64,000 nt of DNA from Lewinella sp. LCG006 (GTDB lineage: Bacteria > Bacteroidota > Bacteroidia > Chitinophagales > Saprospiraceae). Positions 9,001 through 18,513 of the stretch are shown in pieces. Every line of letters starts with the position of its first letter. Positions within the stretch are counted from its first letter, which is position 1. Made by a program: the position numbers and the translations under genes. Under the pieces are notes generated by a model, which was not told the DNA's origin, did not search any database, and saw nothing but the letters and a program-made list of their open reading frames with translations. The stretch is from the NCBI RefSeq assembly GCF_040784935.1, contig NZ_CP160680.1, positions 2,443,501 to 2,507,500 of the forward strand, in the 5' to 3' direction.

Positions 9001-9193
9001 AGACTTGTTCTGCTGGGATCATTTCGGGGGCAAATCGCGCCTTATCTTCCCACACTGTGCCTTTTTTAAGTCGCTTAGCTACGGCTAGGCTCCTAAAAAA
9101 AGGCTTCGCGTGGTCGATAATGCATCAATTTTCCCACCAACTCCGAGCCGAAGGCGATCACCGTAAGGTAAACTGACCCAGCAGAACAAGTCT
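9001..9193. repeat. 193-bp element with perfect 17-bp terminal inverted repeats
   Basis: AGACTTGTTCTGCTGGG (9001-9017) is matched exactly in inverse by 9177-9193. In the centre, GCCTTTTTTA (9059-9068) and TAAAAAAAGGC (9094-9104) pair around an inner CTTAGC/GCTAGG stem. No open reading frame is inside. It looks like a MITE-like or structured-RNA element. The rest of the gap between the DUF5916 gene and the cyclase gene (8959-9454) shows nothing else I can name. Confidence 0.7.
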
Positions 9194-9454
9194 ATTCTTT
9201 CGGCTGGATAAGGCCATAACTGGACTTTCGTTGAAAGTCGTCCATATTGTTGCGAATTAAAAAAAATGTTGGCAAAGGTGCTGAGTATTCGATGATTAAA
9301 GATGCCAATGGCTGGTAGACTGGTGCAAAAACATGACTTTCTACAACGGGGAATACTTGGAGAACCATAAAATCAGTTTACTAAAGAGCCTGAGAAACAG
9401 GATTTCGCCAGTTGCTAAGCAGTGGCGATTTCCCAAAACTTTGTAATTTGCCCA

Positions 9455-12400
9455 ATGATTGCCCAAGGTGATCAAACACAGTCGAGACGAAGAGATACCT
9501 TAATAGCTACGGTGAAGCATCTTATTCCATACTTTATTCAAGAACGCCTGCTGGCGAACGAGCAACAAGGTAGCTTGCGTGCGTTTACGCTATTTATTGA
9601 TCTAAAAGGTTTTACCCCACTCACCGAGGGGCTGATGAGAGAGGGCAACGCTGGAGCGGAACGACTCTCTATTGTTCTTAATGAAATCTTTGACCCGCTC
9701 ATACGCATGGTCTATGCGCGGGGAGGGTTTATTCCTTACTTCGCCGGCGATGCTTTCACCGCTATCTTTCCCGCAGACGACGAACGGCAAAGTGCCGAAG
9801 CACTGGTACAAACGGCTGCAATGGCCCGCGCTTTATTTGAGCGCCGCAAAAACCGATTCGGAAATTTCACTATTGGTCTTAAGTTTGGACTTAGTTTTGG
9901 GGATGTAGAATGGGGAATTGTCGGCTCTCACCCCAAGAGTTTTTACTTTCGGGGGCATCCTATTGATAGTTGTGCCTACTGCCAGACACTAGCGGAGAAC
10001 CAAGATATTGTGATCGATGGATCACTGCTCCACCGCTTGCCCGATCATGCGCTTGAGTTGGAGCCCGTAGGAGAGGATGCCTATCGAGTAACGAGTACCA
10101 TCAGTATTACGGGCTTTCCTCCCCCGCTGGAGTGCGATGAGCTGGATCGTGAGACGGCCCTGGTGTTTTTGCCTGAGGCGGTGGTAGATTATAAACAGGA
10201 GGGAGAGTTTCGGCCAGTCGTCTCGATTTTTCTGTCTTTTGACGGGGTTAGTGGTCACCAGGAGCTCAATGAGTTTTCAGAAATCATCTTACGGCAAACA
10301 GCAACGTTTTCGGGCTACTTCAAGGAAATAGATTTCGGCGATAAAGGAGGGGTCATTACGATCTTTTTTGGTGCGCCCGTAGCTTTTGAAAACAATGTAG
10401 ACCGGGCCTTGGAGTTTTTACTCAGCTTGAGGGAAATGCTCCGTCCTGTACAGGATAAATACAGCTGGACGATTCGGGCAGGCATGACGGTAGGAAATGC
10501 TTACACTGGTATTGTAGGAGGTTACGAGCGTTGCCAATATGCCTGTGTTGGCAACCGCGTCAATCTGGCCGCCCGCCTGATGACCAATGCGGAATGGGGC
10601 GAGTTTTTTGTTGATGAAGAAATTCAAAAAGCCAGTAATTTCCGCTTTCTGCATACGGGCAACATCAAGTACAAGGGCATCAAAGGCAATGTGCCTACCT
10701 ATAAATTGCTAGGGCGGAATTTCAATGCAAAACCCACCTACACGGGGATGCTGATCGCTCGGGAAACCGAACTCAAAGAGGTGATCAGTTTTGCGGAACC
10801 GCTATTTGCACACAAAAACGCCGGAGTAGCATACATTTTTGGGGAAGCAGGGATAGGTAAAAGCAGGTTTACCTTTGAGCTACGCAACCTCCTCTTAGAA
10901 GACAATCGCATCCAGTGGTTCGTCTGTCAGGCAGATCAAATTCTGCATAAGCCCTTCAACCCGTTTTTGTATTTTTTGCAAAATTATTTTGAGCAGTCTC
11001 CCGAGGAAAACGACTTTACCAACCGGCTCAATTTTAACAACCGGTTCCGCTTGCTGCGAGAGCAGTTGATGGAGCTGAATACAGAGGCGGTAGAGATGAC
11101 GCTCCGGGAGTTGGAACGTACGCGGCCCATCCTGATAGCCTTGCTAGGTCTTTCTTCCGAAAATTCTCTATGGGAGCAGTTGGATGCGAAGGGAAGGTAT
11201 CAAAACACCATCTGGTCGATCATCAACTTGTTGATTGCCGAAAGTCAGTTGAAGCCCCTGGTCGTAGAATTGGAAGACAGTCATTGGTTGGATGATAGCA
11301 CTGCTGAGTTGCTCCAGGAGCTTACCCGGCAAATGCCTCACTATCCTTTGCTGTTGTTGATTACCTCCCGTTATAATGATGAAGGTTCTAAGCCCTATCC
11401 CCTGACGCCAGCGACAGTTACACGTTTGGATTTACCCTACCTGGAAGTAGAACTAAAAAACCTTTCGGAAGAAAGTGTGCGAAAATTTGCCGAAGCCGTA
11501 TTGGACGGGCCAATCTCCGAGGCTTTTCATGCCATGCTTATTCGTACAACTAACAACAACCCCTTTTATCTGGAGCAAATTCTGGAGTATTTTACGGAAA
11601 GCGGTTTGTTGACGCAGGAAAAGAAAAAGTGGACCATCAAAGACGAAAATGTTAAGCTGTCGAATTCCATCAATGCTATCCTGACCGCCCGTATCGATCG
11701 CTTATCGGAGCAGGTGAGGGAAACAGTGAAGGCTGCGGCAGTAATCGGACGAGAGTTTGATATCCCCGTCTTGTCGGAAGTGATGCGTGCCCAGGGTTTG
11801 TTTGCCGATCGGTATTTAGACAGTGCAGCCTTGCTTAGAGAAGAGATAAAATCAGCAGAACAAGTTCAGGTCTGGATGGCCATGAATGAGTTGAGGTATA
11901 TTTTTCGACATAGCCTATTGCGCGAAGCGGTTTATAGCATGCAATTGCGTACCCGCCTCAAGCAGTTGCACCGGCTGATTGCGGAAGCGATAGAAAGAAT
12001 TTATCCCTGGCAGTTGGAGAGTCGTTATGTAGATCTGGCCTTTCATTACGAGCAGGCGGGCGTATTCAACAAAACCTGTGAGTACCTACGCAAAGCAGCA
12101 GATCATGCTCGCAATAACTACCAGAACCAGCTGGCCCTGGAATATTACGAGAAACTGCTGAGCTATTTAGGCGCGAAAGCGGATAGTGCCGATGAAATAC
12201 AAACCCACCTCAAGCGTGGGAAATTACTGCAACTCATCGGGAATTGGCAGGAGAGTGAAGAAGCTTTCCGGCGCTCGCTGGAGTTGGCTAAAAGTTCCCG
12301 CGATGTGGTCATGATTGGCGAAGCCAATAACCACCTGGGGCATCTTCTCTTATTGAGGGGCGAATACGATAAAGCGGCCTCTTTCCTCCACATGGCGGCG

Positions 12401-13546
12401 GGGATGTTTGAGTCGATTGATGATAAAATTGGTTTTGCTAAAGTCAATGGTCATCTAGGGAACCTTCACCTGCGTTTAGGCGAATACCCCGAAGCACAAG
12501 AATGTTTTGAACGCAGCTTGGCATCGGGCTACGCTTCAGGGGCCTCCACGGGCAGTGCACAAGTGGTCGCCAACCTGGCCCTGACACACATGAACCAGGG
12601 GCAACTTGAAGAAGGCATCGCGGTGGTAAAAAAGCAACTCCCCCTCCATCGTGATCGCAACGACAAACAGGGCTTGGCGGTCTTACTCGTCAATCTGGGC
12701 ATCGTTCAATACGAAAAAGCCGATTACACAGAAGCAGGAAAAAGCTACGAAGAAGGACTGAAACTGGCTGAAGAACTTGGGAATAAACAGCTGGTTTCCA
12801 TTGCGATGGGGTCTTTGGGCTTGGTGATTCAACAGCAAGGAGATTACGAACGAGCGATGACCCTCTTTCGGCGTGACCTCGAACTGACGGAAGAACTTGG
12901 TGACAAACAAGGCATTGCCATTGCGCTCGGGCTGATTGGTGATTTACTCAAGCTGATCGGTGATTTTTACCCCGCAGTGGAGTACATGCAGAAAAACCTG
13001 ATGCTTTGTGAAGAACTTGGGTACCAAAAAGGCATCGCTAAGGCCGTGAACACCCTGGGAGATATCTTCTTCTTTACGGGAGAATACGAGCGTAGTCTGC
13101 ACTTTTATGATCGAGCGATAGAGGTAACCAGAAAGATCAATCACAAAATCGTGCTCTGTTCCAGCCTCATTGAGAAAGGACTCGTTTTGATCAAGATGAA
13201 AAAAGTGGTGGAGTTATTGAAGGTAGAAGAAGAAGCGCTGGCTTTGGCCCAAGAGTTAGGTAATCCAGACTTGCTTTTTGCTGCTCGTGCCCTGGAAATT
13301 CGCGCATTGCACCTAAATGGTCGCACCAACGAAGCTTTGGTTTTACTCAATCAATTACAGGAGCATCCACTAAGTATCGAGCAGCAGGCCGAGGCTGCTT
13401 ACATTCGTTTCCGACTCCTACCTGTTGATACAGCAGCTTGTGATTTAGCAACCCGTTTGTTCAAAAAACTTTACGCAGAAACGCCTCAGTACCTCTACAA
13501 AATAAGGCTGGATAAACTCAAAAAGGAACGTGATGCCAAAGGGTAG
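9455..13546 (+). CDS. double class III nucleotide cyclase - STAND ATPase - TPR protein (soluble-adenylyl-cyclase-like)
   Basis: 1363 aa from the ATG at 9455; a GTG 11 codons upstream is possible. Domain order: cyclase domain 1 (about 40-215), cyclase domain 2 (about 250-440), P-loop ATPase (GEAGIGKSR at about 463-471, Walker B-like VVELEDSHWLDDST near 600), then about ten TPR units (about 880-1330). Domain 1 keeps both metal-binding aspartates (D49 in FIDLKGFT, D99 in YFAGDAF) but lacks the Asn/Arg transition-state pair (GHPIDSCAYC). Domain 2 has lost both aspartates (FLSFDG, KGGVITIFFG) but keeps N370 and R374 in VGNRVNLAARL. Together they could build one composite active site making cAMP or cGMP. 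No membrane segment is seen, so a cytoplasmic enzyme regulated by the ATPase/TPR part is inferred. The product nucleotide cannot be told from sequence. Confidence 0.88.
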   Translation: MIAQGDQTQSRRRDTLIATVKHLIPYFIQERLLANEQQGSLRAFTLFIDLKGFTPLTEGLMREGNAGAERLSIVLNEIFDPLIRMVYARGGFIPYFAGDAFTAIFPADDERQSAEALVQTAAMARALFERRKNRFGNFTIGLKFGLSFGDVEWGIVGSHPKSFYFRGHPIDSCAYCQTLAENQDIVIDGSLLHRLPDHALELEPVGEDAYRVTSTISITGFPPPLECDELDRETALVFLPEAVVDYKQEGEFRPVVSIFLSFDGVSGHQELNEFSEIILRQTATFSGYFKEIDFGDKGGVITIFFGAPVAFENNVDRALEFLLSLREMLRPVQDKYSWTIRAGMTVGNAYTGIVGGYERCQYACVGNRVNLAARLMTNAEWGEFFVDEEIQKASNFRFLHTGNIKYKGIKGNVPTYKLLGRNFNAKPTYTGMLIARETELKEVISFAEPLFAHKNAGVAYIFGEAGIGKSRFTFELRNLLLEDNRIQWFVCQADQILHKPFNPFLYFLQNYFEQSPEENDFTNRLNFNNRFRLLREQLMELNTEAVEMTLRELERTRPILIALLGLSSENSLWEQLDAKGRYQNTIWSIINLLIAESQLKPLVVELEDSHWLDDSTAELLQELTRQMPHYPLLLLITSRYNDEGSKPYPLTPATVTRLDLPYLEVELKNLSEESVRKFAEAVLDGPISEAFHAMLIRTTNNNPFYLEQILEYFTESGLLTQEKKKWTIKDENVKLSNSINAILTARIDRLSEQVRETVKAAAVIGREFDIPVLSEVMRAQGLFADRYLDSAALLREEIKSAEQVQVWMAMNELRYIFRHSLLREAVYSMQLRTRLKQLHRLIAEAIERIYPWQLESRYVDLAFHYEQAGVFNKTCEYLRKAADHARNNYQNQLALEYYEKLLSYLGAKADSADEIQTHLKRGKLLQLIGNWQESEEAFRRSLELAKSSRDVVMIGEANNHLGHLLLLRGEYDKAASFLHMAAGMFESIDDKIGFAKVNGHLGNLHLRLGEYPEAQECFERSLASGYASGASTGSAQVVANLALTHMNQGQLEEGIAVVKKQLPLHRDRNDKQGLAVLLVNLGIVQYEKADYTEAGKSYEEGLKLAEELGNKQLVSIAMGSLGLVIQQQGDYERAMTLFRRDLELTEELGDKQGIAIALGLIGDLLKLIGDFYPAVEYMQKNLMLCEELGYQKGIAKAVNTLGDIFFFTGEYERSLHFYDRAIEVTRKINHKIVLCSSLIEKGLVLIKMKKVVELLKVEEEALALAQELGNPDLLFAARALEIRALHLNGRTNEALVLLNQLQEHPLSIEQQAEAAYIRFRLLPVDTAACDLATRLFKKLYAETPQYLYKIRLDKLKKERDAKG

Positions 13547-13606
13547 CCTCCAATAGGCTTTTAAAAGCAGAAAAATGCAGACCTTTGTATTTCATATATC
13601 TGCCTT

Positions 13607-14542
13607 ATGTCAATAAAGTTATCGGTAATAGTTACGGTCTTCAACGAAGAAGAAAATGTAGTGCCTTTGATCCAGAAAATCAAGACGGCACTAAAAGACA
13701 TTGAGTATGAATTGATCTACGTTGATGATGGATCAACGGATCGTACGTTGAAGACTTTGCGCCAGGAATTGTACAAACGCCTGGTGATCGTTGAATTTCG
13801 GCGCAACTATGGCCAAAGTGCAGCCCTGATGGCAGGTATTGATGTCGCACAAGGAGAATTTATTGCCACCATGGATGGTGATCTGCAAAACGATCCCGAT
13901 GACTTGCCCAAAATGTTGGCTTTGGCAGAGGCAGACGAATTGGATATGGTAGCTGGCGAACGAGCTAATCGTCAAGATGGGATGTTTCTACGGAAAATTC
14001 CCAGCTGGATTGCTAATTACATTATCCGTACTTCTTCGGGCGTCCATTTACGTGATTATGGTTGTGCGATTAGGGTTATGCGCGGAGAAGTGGCCAAGGA
14101 TTTGGGTTTATACGGAGAGTTGCACCGCTTTATTCCCGTGCTGGTCAGTCTGGAAACATCGCGCATTCAGCAAATTCCCGTCAAGCATCACGCACGTCAG
14201 TTTGGGCAGAGTAAATATGGTTTAGGGCGTACCTTCAAGGTCGTCAGCGACCTCCTGTTGATGCTTTTCTTTAAGCGCTACCTGGCCCGCCCCATGCACC
14301 TGTTTGGCAACTCCGGAATCATCATGTTCCTGGTCGGTGTTTTGATCAACCTCTACCTCTTGGGGCTCAAAGTTATGGGCCAGGATATTTGGGGGAAACC
14401 CCTGATGATCCTCGGAATGCTGCTTATTCTGGGAGGCATTCAATTCATCACCATCGGTATTGTGGTAGAAATTCAGGTACGAACGTATTACGAGTCGCAG
14501 GGGAAACGGCCGTACAGTATTAGGCATATTTTTCGGGCTTGA
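13607..14542 (+). CDS. GT2 glycosyltransferase (DPM/ArnC-like) with two C-terminal membrane helices
   Basis: 311 aa. The GT-A domain shows SVIVTVFNEEENV, VDDGSTD and the DxD-type motif MDGDLQNDP, followed by the YGCAIRVMR and KYGLGR segments typical of polyprenyl-phosphate glycosyltransferases. Two hydrophobic helices at about 232-255 and 265-290 anchor it in the inner membrane. The likely reaction is transfer of a sugar from a nucleotide donor to undecaprenyl or dolichyl-type phosphate for envelope glycan synthesis; the sugar is unknown. It starts 60 bases after the cyclase gene. A weak -7-like GACCTTTG (13580-13587) could give it its own short leader. Confidence 0.88.
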   Translation: MSIKLSVIVTVFNEEENVVPLIQKIKTALKDIEYELIYVDDGSTDRTLKTLRQELYKRLVIVEFRRNYGQSAALMAGIDVAQGEFIATMDGDLQNDPDDLPKMLALAEADELDMVAGERANRQDGMFLRKIPSWIANYIIRTSSGVHLRDYGCAIRVMRGEVAKDLGLYGELHRFIPVLVSLETSRIQQIPVKHHARQFGQSKYGLGRTFKVVSDLLLMLFFKRYLARPMHLFGNSGIIMFLVGVLINLYLLGLKVMGQDIWGKPLMILGMLLILGGIQFITIGIVVEIQVRTYYESQGKRPYSIRHIFRA

Positions 14543-14546
14543 TAAA

Positions 14547-14581
14547 ACAGCGTGGTTGCACACTTTATGCAACCACACTGT
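14547..14581. terminator. bidirectional terminator between convergent genes
   Basis: GTGGTTGCA (14552-14560) pairs perfectly with TGCAACCAC (14568-14576), extended past one mismatch by ACAG/CTGT. T-rich runs follow on both strands. It sits between the glycosyltransferase and the convergent T9SS protein gene. Confidence 0.7.
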
Positions 14582-14596
14582 CTTTGATATTTAAGC

Positions 14597-15655
14597 TTAG
14601 TGCTTGATAAACGATTTGGTGAAACGTTCACCCTGCTCGGAAGTTAAGAGCAGATGATACATACCTGCAGGCAGATCAGCCATACTAAATTGCAAAGTAG
14701 GATTGGCTACACTTTGGTTGTACTCCTTAAGTAACTGCCCTGCTGAATTAGTAATCTTAATATTAGCTTGCTGGTCTGGGGCTAAATTGTGAGTAATAAG
14801 CAGTACTTCGGTCACCGGATTGGGAGAAAGGCCAATAGATTGCCCGAAAAGACCCTGGTCAATTTGATCAGAGGAAGGAACACTACCTTGCAAGCATTCT
14901 TTACAACCTGTTATTGATACCCATTCTGTGTCGGAACTTTCACAAATTTCGCCAGCATCGTTGGTGTAAATTCCAGTGATAGTCACCTGGTACAAGCCAT
15001 TACAATCGTAAGTATGGCGAGCAGATACCCATGTATCAACTCCCGTAGATACCTGAGAATCTCCCCAGTTGTATTCAATCTCCTGGAGTGTCCAGCAGCC
15101 ATCTTGGGGTTCACTGGAGCCACTAACGTATACACTACAGCCGTTGACGTTAATGTTGCCGATGTTGATACCTAGATCTTCGGGGATACATACACACTCT
15201 TCCTCGCCACAATCAGTGATGGTCAGGGTGGTGCAGTCAGAAATTTCACAGGCTTCAGGTAGCCCTGTAGCCGGGTTGGTAACGACGACTTGCCTACGGG
15301 CACAGATGGTATAGACGCCGTCTGTAAAACATTGTCTCAGTGCTTCGTTAGGGCCTGTTGAGGTACCCATATTTATGCCAGGCCCGGAGATATTCCAATT
15401 TACAATATCGGATTGGGAAACAAGGCATTCGTTAAGTCCTGGAAACTGTCCATCGGGAGGTACAACAGTAACGGTATTGAATACAAAAGCATAGCAGCAT
15501 TGGTCAAAAGGACTTTGAAAGGTGACGATAGGGTTGTAGACCAATTCACAGGAACAAGTTTGGCTCATTTGAGCATTCGCATTCCAGCTGGTGAGGATGA
15601 ATAGGAAAATGGCCAGCATACGAGGAGCACTCGTTTTGATAAAAGAATTTTTCAT
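14597..15655 (-). CDS. secreted Cys-rich PKD-like protein with T9SS C-terminal sorting domain
   Basis: 352 aa from the ATG at 15655; upstream codons to 15796 are open but would place the signal peptide internally. The signal peptide (MLAIFLFILTSWNANAQ) is followed by a Cys-rich region (many paired cysteines, e.g. CGEEECVC) and a PKD-like segment (EIEYNWGDSQ, ARHTYDCNGLYQVTI). The last 80 residues are a type A T9SS sorting domain (GLSPNPVTEVLLI, NSAGQLLKEYNQ, DLPAGMYHLLL). It is predicted to be exported across the outer membrane and anchored or released. The binding target is unknown. The neighbouring upstream gene on the same strand has the same export signals but is separated by a terminator. 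Confidence 0.85.
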   Translation of the reverse strand: MKNSFIKTSAPRMLAIFLFILTSWNANAQMSQTCSCELVYNPIVTFQSPFDQCCYAFVFNTVTVVPPDGQFPGLNECLVSQSDIVNWNISGPGINMGTSTGPNEALRQCFTDGVYTICARRQVVVTNPATGLPEACEISDCTTLTITDCGEEECVCIPEDLGINIGNINVNGCSVYVSGSSEPQDGCWTLQEIEYNWGDSQVSTGVDTWVSARHTYDCNGLYQVTITGIYTNDAGEICESSDTEWVSITGCKECLQGSVPSSDQIDQGLFGQSIGLSPNPVTEVLLITHNLAPDQQANIKITNSAGQLLKEYNQSVANPTLQFSMADLPAGMYHLLLTSEQGERFTKSFIKH

Positions 15656-15783
15656 AATGTAATCGGTTTTGGTAATTTTCAAGTTCAGATCATACTGATC
15701 GTGACTTTGAAAAAGCATGAAAAGATGCTTAAATCTCCGGGCTTTTATGGAGAACCAAAACTTCATAACAATCGTGTTTTCCG

Positions 15784-15814
15784 TAAAAAAACGCACTGAA
15801 AAATTCAGTGCGTT
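15784..15814 (-). terminator. Rho-independent terminator of the FN3/T9SS gene
   Basis: AACGCACTGAA (15790-15800) and TTCAGTGCGTT (15804-15814) form a perfect 11-bp stem with a 3-base loop. On the minus strand it is followed by a run of seven T. It ends transcription of the gene at 15832-16878. Confidence 0.85.
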
Positions 15815-15831
15815 CTGTAATAGCGCGTCCT

Positions 15832-16878
15832 TTATAGCTTTAAAAAATATTTAAAATAGGGGGGCAAATCAGGTTGATGCCACTGCATGATATAGATTCC
15901 CGCAGGCCAATGGCTAACGTCTATTTCCAGTTGGTGTTGATCACCATTAGGGGCAAGGTTGAGCCAATTTCGACCAGAGATATCCCATATTTGCAGGAGG
16001 CCTTCCTGTGGTCTTTGGAGTAAAAGGAGGCTGTTGACAGGGTTGGGGCTTATTTTGAGATCAGTAGCGGATACTTGTTCGGTGAGCACTCGAATTTCGT
16101 CGTGTCCATCATAAATGAATTCACAACCATTGCACGCGGTGACGGTAATTGTAGCGTCGAGCAACCATTCAAATTCTACCTTTAGGTTTTGCTGGCTATT
16201 CTTTACTAAAGTCAGTAAAAACAGAGGAGTTCTTCCGTTTTGTTCTGTACCATAAAAACTACCTATGACTGGTCCTAACCCATTCAATTGAAATCCCAAA
16301 GGATTATAAGAAGGATTGCCCAGCGTAAGCTGACCTCCTGGAAGTTGTTTCAAAGCCAGGTCTATATTGACAATTTCTTCTCCAATGATGGTTTCAATAT
16401 TTACGGCATAGCAGCCAATGGTAAACTGATCAAAATCAAGCTCTAGTACATCACCTGCCAGGACAGGGTAACTGGAGGTATTACCTTCGTTACTGCATTC
16501 CATTTGAAGGATAATGTCAACAATGACAATATCTGTTTTTACAGACAATGAAAGAGGACCACCATAAGGCCCGTCAGGGCAGTAGGATGCCCTAATCTCA
16601 ATCGTGTAATCTACGCCAGGGAAAAGCCCCTGTTGGTCATAATTGTTGGTGGTCGTGATTGTCTGATTGATGAGGTTTCCCGTCGTGGCTTCGAATGTCC
16701 TTATCTGGTAGCTCGCTGCTCCGGGAACATTGTCCCAGTGGACGATTGCAAAATCACTGCCCTGACTAATGACGGTGCCCGAAGATGGGACAGGTGCAAT
16801 GCATAGGCTTTGCGCAAATAGCAGCGGAGAACTCAAAAGCAACAACAGAAGATGAAAAAAATGGTGGCGAATTTTCAT
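15832..16878 (-). CDS. secreted fibronectin type III protein with T9SS C-terminal sorting domain
   Basis: 348 aa. The signal peptide (MKIRHHFFHLLLLLLSSPLLFAQ) precedes an FN3-like domain at about 30-115 (AIVHWDNVPGAASYQIR, GVDYTIEIRAS), then a cohesin-like or jelly-roll beta domain (about 120-255) I cannot name firmly. The C-terminus is a type A T9SS sorting domain (KISPNPVNSLLLLQ, IWDISGRNWL, WPAGIYIMQW). It is exported through the outer membrane; the ligand is unknown. Its start lies 165 bases from the divergent gene at 17044, so the two share an upstream region. Confidence 0.83.
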   Translation of the reverse strand: MKIRHHFFHLLLLLLSSPLLFAQSLCIAPVPSSGTVISQGSDFAIVHWDNVPGAASYQIRTFEATTGNLINQTITTTNNYDQQGLFPGVDYTIEIRASYCPDGPYGGPLSLSVKTDIVIVDIILQMECSNEGNTSSYPVLAGDVLELDFDQFTIGCYAVNIETIIGEEIVNIDLALKQLPGGQLTLGNPSYNPLGFQLNGLGPVIGSFYGTEQNGRTPLFLLTLVKNSQQNLKVEFEWLLDATITVTACNGCEFIYDGHDEIRVLTEQVSATDLKISPNPVNSLLLLQRPQEGLLQIWDISGRNWLNLAPNGDQHQLEIDVSHWPAGIYIMQWHQPDLPPYFKYFLKL

Positions 16879-17043
16879 AGGGAATTTGATCTAATTTTCC
16901 GCGTTATCTCTCAAAAGCTGTTAAATTTAGCGGTAATTGCCTAGTTCTCTATGTTCACTTTTTTACGATTTTCCGTAGCAAGGCTCTCTTTGTAAAACAA
17001 AATAATATCAGGATGATGATTAAAAAATGAGTAACTAAGGTCC

Positions 17044-18507
17044 ATGCCTAATCAGAAATTATTGGAGGTCGTCGAACACTTATCTTTTTCCCAGCGCAAG
17101 GAATTGCGCCTGTTTGTTGGTTCTAATTATCACAATAGGAAGTACAATAGAGGGAAAGTGTTACAACTGCTGGAGTTTATTCTAGATACACCAGCAGGCC
17201 AGGAGGAGGAGTTGAACGATAAGGAAAAACTAAACACATACTTTTTTCCTGAAAAACCCTTCGAGGAAAATGATAAAAACCCTATCGACTCTCTGGCTTC
17301 CGATCTTTTTAGCCTGGTAAGGGAGTTTTTGCTTCAGGAGGAGCAATCCAGCCAATGGACAAAAATTAGTGAATCTTTAGCGATGGCTAAGTTCTATCGA
17401 TTAAATAACTTAGAACAGCGGTTTTGGCAGACGATCAAAAGAATTCGCAAGGAACTGAAGAAACAACAAATAAAAGACGAAAACTATTTTAAAGCTCAAC
17501 TGCAGACGGAAGATGAAGTGGCTAGTTTCCAGAGTACCTTTAATACCTATACCGATGATTCCAATTTGGTGAAGGCTAATATTGCCCTTGATAGTTATTT
17601 TACTATATCGAAATTAGAAAAGGCAAGTGGGCTTCTTTTTCAACAACACATGGGGCAAGTTCAGACGGCTGAGTCGTTGTTATTCAGTGAGGCGATCATG
17701 GACCAGTTTATGGCTTATCAGGACATTCAAACGCCACTTGCACAATTGTACTATCTGGTGATAAAGTTGTTGCAAAATCCAATTGGTACCAATGATTTAC
17801 AAGATTTTCTGGCTAAAGCAGAGAAGTACGAAAAGGAGATACCGCCAGCAAAGTTTCGCAATCTGATGGCCTTCTACCGTTATTTTGTTGGTCGAAAATA
17901 TCAACTCACGGTCAGTGGGCAAGAGCTGCTGAATAAGCTTTTTGTGCTTTACCAAAAACATTTGGACAAAGGCTATTTTCACTTGGGTAACCAAGCTTGC
18001 TTACTTCCTGGTTCTCTAAAGTTGATGATTAATATAGCCATCAAAGTGAATGCTATCGACTGGGCGTCAAATTTGTTAGAGCGTTATCCCCCTAATCAAA
18101 TTATCGGTACGCGGTATCCATTGGAAGCCCATAGCCTTTGTACAGCAGAAGTGTTGTTTGCTGAGAAAAAATTTTCTGAAGCGGAGCAACACATTGTTTA
18201 TCGCAACTACGAAAATGTCAATTACAGCATTCTAGCAGATATTCTATTGATTAAGATTTACTACGAGACTGAAAACGACTTATTGGAAAGCAGAACTTCT
18301 GCCTTGAGCCAAAAAGTAAGGCGCTCAAAGCTTACTAAAGATGATAAACAGCGGTATTTGAATTTTCTAAGCCTGGTTAATCAATTGCTTAAATACCGAT
18401 TGATTAAGCCAAAGAAAGCCTTGAAAAAACTCAAAAGCCAGGTACAGGAGCTTGTCCCAATTATAGAGAGGGAATGGTTACAACATAAATTACAGCAACT
18501 CCATTGA
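17044..18507 (+). CDS. large all-alpha protein of unknown function
   Basis: 487 aa, soluble, with no signal peptide, membrane segment or catalytic motif that I can see. It is rich in Leu, Lys, Gln and Glu and predicted almost wholly helical, with TPR-like helical pairs in the second half (CTAEVLFAEKKFSEAEQHI). The N-terminus (HLSFSQRKELRLFVGSNYHNR) has the look of a protein family seen in several copies in Saprospiria, recalled from memory without a name. It ends 6 bases before the convergent icmF stop, with no terminator between. A cytoplasmic scaffold role is a guess. Confidence 0.75.
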   Translation: MPNQKLLEVVEHLSFSQRKELRLFVGSNYHNRKYNRGKVLQLLEFILDTPAGQEEELNDKEKLNTYFFPEKPFEENDKNPIDSLASDLFSLVREFLLQEEQSSQWTKISESLAMAKFYRLNNLEQRFWQTIKRIRKELKKQQIKDENYFKAQLQTEDEVASFQSTFNTYTDDSNLVKANIALDSYFTISKLEKASGLLFQQHMGQVQTAESLLFSEAIMDQFMAYQDIQTPLAQLYYLVIKLLQNPIGTNDLQDFLAKAEKYEKEIPPAKFRNLMAFYRYFVGRKYQLTVSGQELLNKLFVLYQKHLDKGYFHLGNQACLLPGSLKLMINIAIKVNAIDWASNLLERYPPNQIIGTRYPLEAHSLCTAEVLFAEKKFSEAEQHIVYRNYENVNYSILADILLIKIYYETENDLLESRTSALSQKVRRSKLTKDDKQRYLNFLSLVNQLLKYRLIKPKKALKKLKSQVQELVPIIEREWLQHKLQQLH

Positions 18508-18513
18508 CAGCAC

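Noticed and set aside
14597..16878. The two T9SS genes as one operon
   Set aside because: A strong minus-strand terminator (15784-15814) separates them.
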